A stretch of DNA of 6,947 nt from Deltaproteobacteria bacterium. GTDB lineage: Bacteria; Desulfobacterota; Desulfovibrionia; Desulfovibrionales; Desulfovibrionaceae. The DNA is taken from the NCBI GenBank assembly GCA_025350085.1, contig JANXYI010000227.1, forward strand, positions 1-6,947, given 5' to 3'. How positions within the stretch are numbered: the stretch's first letter is position 1; each line of letters opens with the position of its first letter. The notes under the pieces are model-generated. The model was not told the origin of the DNA. It ran no database searches and was given only the letters and a program-made list of their open reading frames with translations. Of the stretch, positions 4,916 to 6,947 are shown piece after piece. Made by a program: the position numbers and the translations under genes.

Positions 4916-6947
4916 TCAGATCCACTGCCTGCGCAGGAGCAGCGCCTTCACGCCCTGGGTCAGCAGCACGTAGCACAGGGACATGCCCAAGAGCAGCGGC
5001 CAGTAGAGCGACGGCAGCGCGACCATGCCCAGCGACGCGGCCAGGGGCGAGAACGGCAGCCACATGCCGACGAGCATGACGCCCGTGGTGGTCAGGGTCA
5101 GGGGCCAGCTGGCCCGGCTCTTCACAAAGGGCAGCCCGTTGGTGCGGATGACGTGGATGATCAGCGTCTGCGTCAGGATGGACTCCACGAACCAGCCGGT
5201 CTGGAACAGGGAGGCCCGGCCCGGCGCCAGGCAGTCGAACACGTAGATCATGACCCCGAAGGTCGCATAGTCGAAGATGGAGCTGCACGGGCCGATGAAC
5301 AGGATGAAGCGGGTGATGCGGTCCAGCGCCCAGGGCTTGGGCTTGGAGAGCTGCTCGGCATCGACCTCGTCGGTCGGGATGGGCACCTGGGAAAAGTCGT
5401 AGAGCAGGTTGTTCACCAGCACCTGGATGGGCAGCATGGGCACAAAAGGCAGAAAGATGCTGGCCCCGAGCACGCTGAACATGTTGCCGAAGTTCGAGCT
5501 GGCGCCCATGCGCACGTACTTGAGGATGTTGGCGAAGACCTTGCGGCCCTCCAGCACGCCCTGCTCCAGCACCATGAGGCTCTTCTCCAGCAGCACCACG
5601 TCCGCGGCCTCCTTGGCGATGTCCACGGCCGTGTCCACGGACACGCCCACATCCGCCGCGCGCAGGGCCGGGGCGTCGTTGATGCCGTCGCCCATGAACC
5701 CGACCACGTGCCCGCGTAAGCGCAGGGCCTGGATGATGCGCTGCTTGTGCGCGGGCGAGAGCCGGGCAAAGAGCGTCACCGCCTCCACCCGGGCCGCCAG
5801 GGCGGCCTCGTCCAGGCCCTCGATGTCCGTGCCGGTGAGCACATGCTCCGTGGACACGCCCACGTCCCGGCAGATCTTGCGGCTGATCAGCTCGTTGTCC
5901 CCGGTGAGCACCTTGAGGGCCACGCCCAGGGCTTCCAGGGCCTTGATGGCCGGGGCCGTGGTCTCCTTGGGCGGATCGAGGAAGGCCACGAAGCCGCGCA
6001 GGGTCAGGCCGGTCTCGTCCTGCTTGGCGTACACGCTCTTGCGCGCCAGGTCGCGGTAGGCCACGGCCAGCACCCGGAAGCCGTCGCTGGAGAGCTTCTC
6101 GTAGGCTGCGTGGACCTGGGCCAGCAGGGCCGGGTCGAGCGGCACCGTGGCCCCGCCGAGCTCGCAGAAGGCCGAGCGCGCAAAGATCTCCTCGCAGGCG
6201 CCCTTGGCGATGAGCCGCACCACGTGCTCCGGCGTCTCCACCACCACGGACATGATCTTGCGCTGGAAATCAAAGGGGATCTCGTCGAGCTTCCGGAAGT
6301 CCGGGATGCCCAGCTCCGTGTGCAGCTCGTGGTGGGACAGAACGGCCCGGTCCAGGACGTTCTTCAGGCCGGTCTGAAAATGGCTGATGAGATAGGCGTC
6401 GCGGAGCACAGCTTCACTCTCGTTTTTGAAAACGTCCACGTGCAGTTCGAGGATGACGTGATCAATCGTCAGGGTGCCGGTTTTATCCGTGCAGAGCACG
6501 TCCATCGCGCCGAAGTTCTGGATGGAGTTGAGTTTCTTGACGATGACTTTTTTCTTCGACATCGCCAGCGCGCCTTTTGAAAGGCAAACGGAAATAATCA
6601 TCGGCAACATTTCCGGCGTGAGGCCGACGGCTACGGCCATCGCGAAGAAAAAGGCGTCTTTCCAGTTGTGTTTGAACAGGCCGTTGATCAGGAAGACCAT
6701 CGGCACCATCACCAGCATGAACGAGAGCATCAACCAGACGTATTTCTTGACGCCTTTGTCAAAGGCGGTCTCGACTTGCTGGCCGGCGAGGCTGCTGGCC
6801 ATTTTGCCGAAGTAAGTCTCCGTGCCGGTTGCGACGATGACCGCTGTGGCCGCGCCGCTTTCCACGCTCGTGCCGAGGAAACAGACATTGGTGTGCTCGA
6901 TGGACGCGACGTTTGGTCGCGAATCACGCGCGTCGTTTTTTTCCACT
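4916..6947 (-). CDS. Mg2+-transporting P-type ATPase (MgtA/MgtB, P3B class), N-terminus outside window
   Basis: This inner-membrane pump of the MgtA/MgtB class takes up Mg2+ using ATP and a phospho-aspartate. The visible 676 residues run from the end of the actuator domain to the C-terminus; about 200 N-terminal residues are missing because the frame runs off the window. The GTG at 6944-6946 is an internal valine codon, not a start. Seen (numbered from there): membrane segment near 69-90, GLTPEMLP at 108-115, the phosphorylation loop DKTGTLT with D154, KGA at 248-250, TGDNE at 348-352 and GDGINDAP at 419-426. The class-typical NNLLYDFSQVPIPTD is at 512-526, followed by about five further hydrophobic segments. 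All catalytic motifs are intact. Known relatives are induced by low Mg2+, but the leader is not in view. Codon use changes abruptly: 12 of 15 lysines upstream of residue 175 are AAA, while all 20 from residue 195 onward are AAG. Confidence 0.95.
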   Translation of the reverse strand, partial: VEKNDARDSRPNVASIEHTNVCFLGTSVESGAATAVIVATGTETYFGKMASSLAGQQVETAFDKGVKKYVWLMLSFMLVMVPMVFLINGLFKHNWKDAFFFAMAVAVGLTPEMLPMIISVCLSKGALAMSKKKVIVKKLNSIQNFGAMDVLCTDKTGTLTIDHVILELHVDVFKNESEAVLRDAYLISHFQTGLKNVLDRAVLSHHELHTELGIPDFRKLDEIPFDFQRKIMSVVVETPEHVVRLIAKGACEEIFARSAFCELGGATVPLDPALLAQVHAAYEKLSSDGFRVLAVAYRDLARKSVYAKQDETGLTLRGFVAFLDPPKETTAPAIKALEALGVALKVLTGDNELISRKICRDVGVSTEHVLTGTDIEGLDEAALAARVEAVTLFARLSPAHKQRIIQALRLRGHVVGFMGDGINDAPALRAADVGVSVDTAVDIAKEAADVVLLEKSLMVLEQGVLEGRKVFANILKYVRMGASSNFGNMFSVLGASIFLPFVPMLPIQVLVNNLLYDFSQVPIPTDEVDAEQLSKPKPWALDRITRFILFIGPCSSIFDYATFGVMIYVFDCLAPGRASLFQTGWFVESILTQTLIIHVIRTNGLPFVKSRASWPLTLTTTGVMLVGMWLPFSPLAASLGMVALPSLYWPLLLGMSLCYVLLTQGVKALLLRRQWI

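Noticed and set aside
4147..5719. Two plus-strand open frames (4147-5079 and 4742-5719) spanning selO and the Mg2+ ATPase gene
   Set aside because: Both run antisense to well-supported genes, cross gene borders without regard to them, and show low-complexity GC-driven composition.
6944..6946. GTG as the real start of the Mg2+ ATPase
   Set aside because: The protein would lack the first membrane pair and most of the actuator domain. The residues after it match internal MgtA sequence, so the gene simply runs off the window.

Overview
The window is high in GC and densely coded. It holds four protein genes: one on the plus strand at the left end and three on the minus strand behind it. The gene set is a fungal-type GH5 exo-beta-1,3-glucanase homologue, an SbmA/YddA-class ABC protein, a SelO AMPylase and an MgtA/MgtB-class Mg2+ P-type ATPase. 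With roughly 65-75% GC in most coding lines, this suggests a high-GC Gram-negative bacterium, probably Proteobacteria or Desulfobacterota. I cannot place it more closely from sequence alone. No rRNA, tRNA, CRISPR array, transposase or phage gene was found.

Layout: 31-1149 (+) is a complete GH5 gene with a strong Shine-Dalgarno. It converges on 1177-3048 (-), an ABC half-transporter whose membrane domain looks normal. Its nucleotide-binding domain has lost the Walker A lysine and the ABC signature, and its C-terminus carries a 20-residue tandem duplication after the usual family end. A GC-rich hairpin lies in the 27-base convergent gap and overlaps the ABC stop codon. Positions 3049-3312 are intergenic and hold a candidate weak promoter for the ABC gene, a rho-independent terminator for selO, and a 14-bp palindrome touching the selO stop. 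SelO occupies 3313-4794 (-). A 121-base gap with two perfect 8-bp hairpins separates it from the Mg2+ ATPase at 4916-6947 (-), whose N-terminus lies outside the window.

The Mg2+ ATPase and selO are co-directional and may be co-transcribed, ending at the terminator near 3155-3220. The ABC gene is probably a separate unit, and the GH5 gene is independent and convergent. No shared pathway is evident. The most informative oddities are the apparently ATPase-dead ABC domain, the repeat-built ABC tail, and an abrupt lysine-codon switch inside the Mg2+ ATPase gene. The switch points to a recombination mosaic or a chimeric assembly near 6362-6427.
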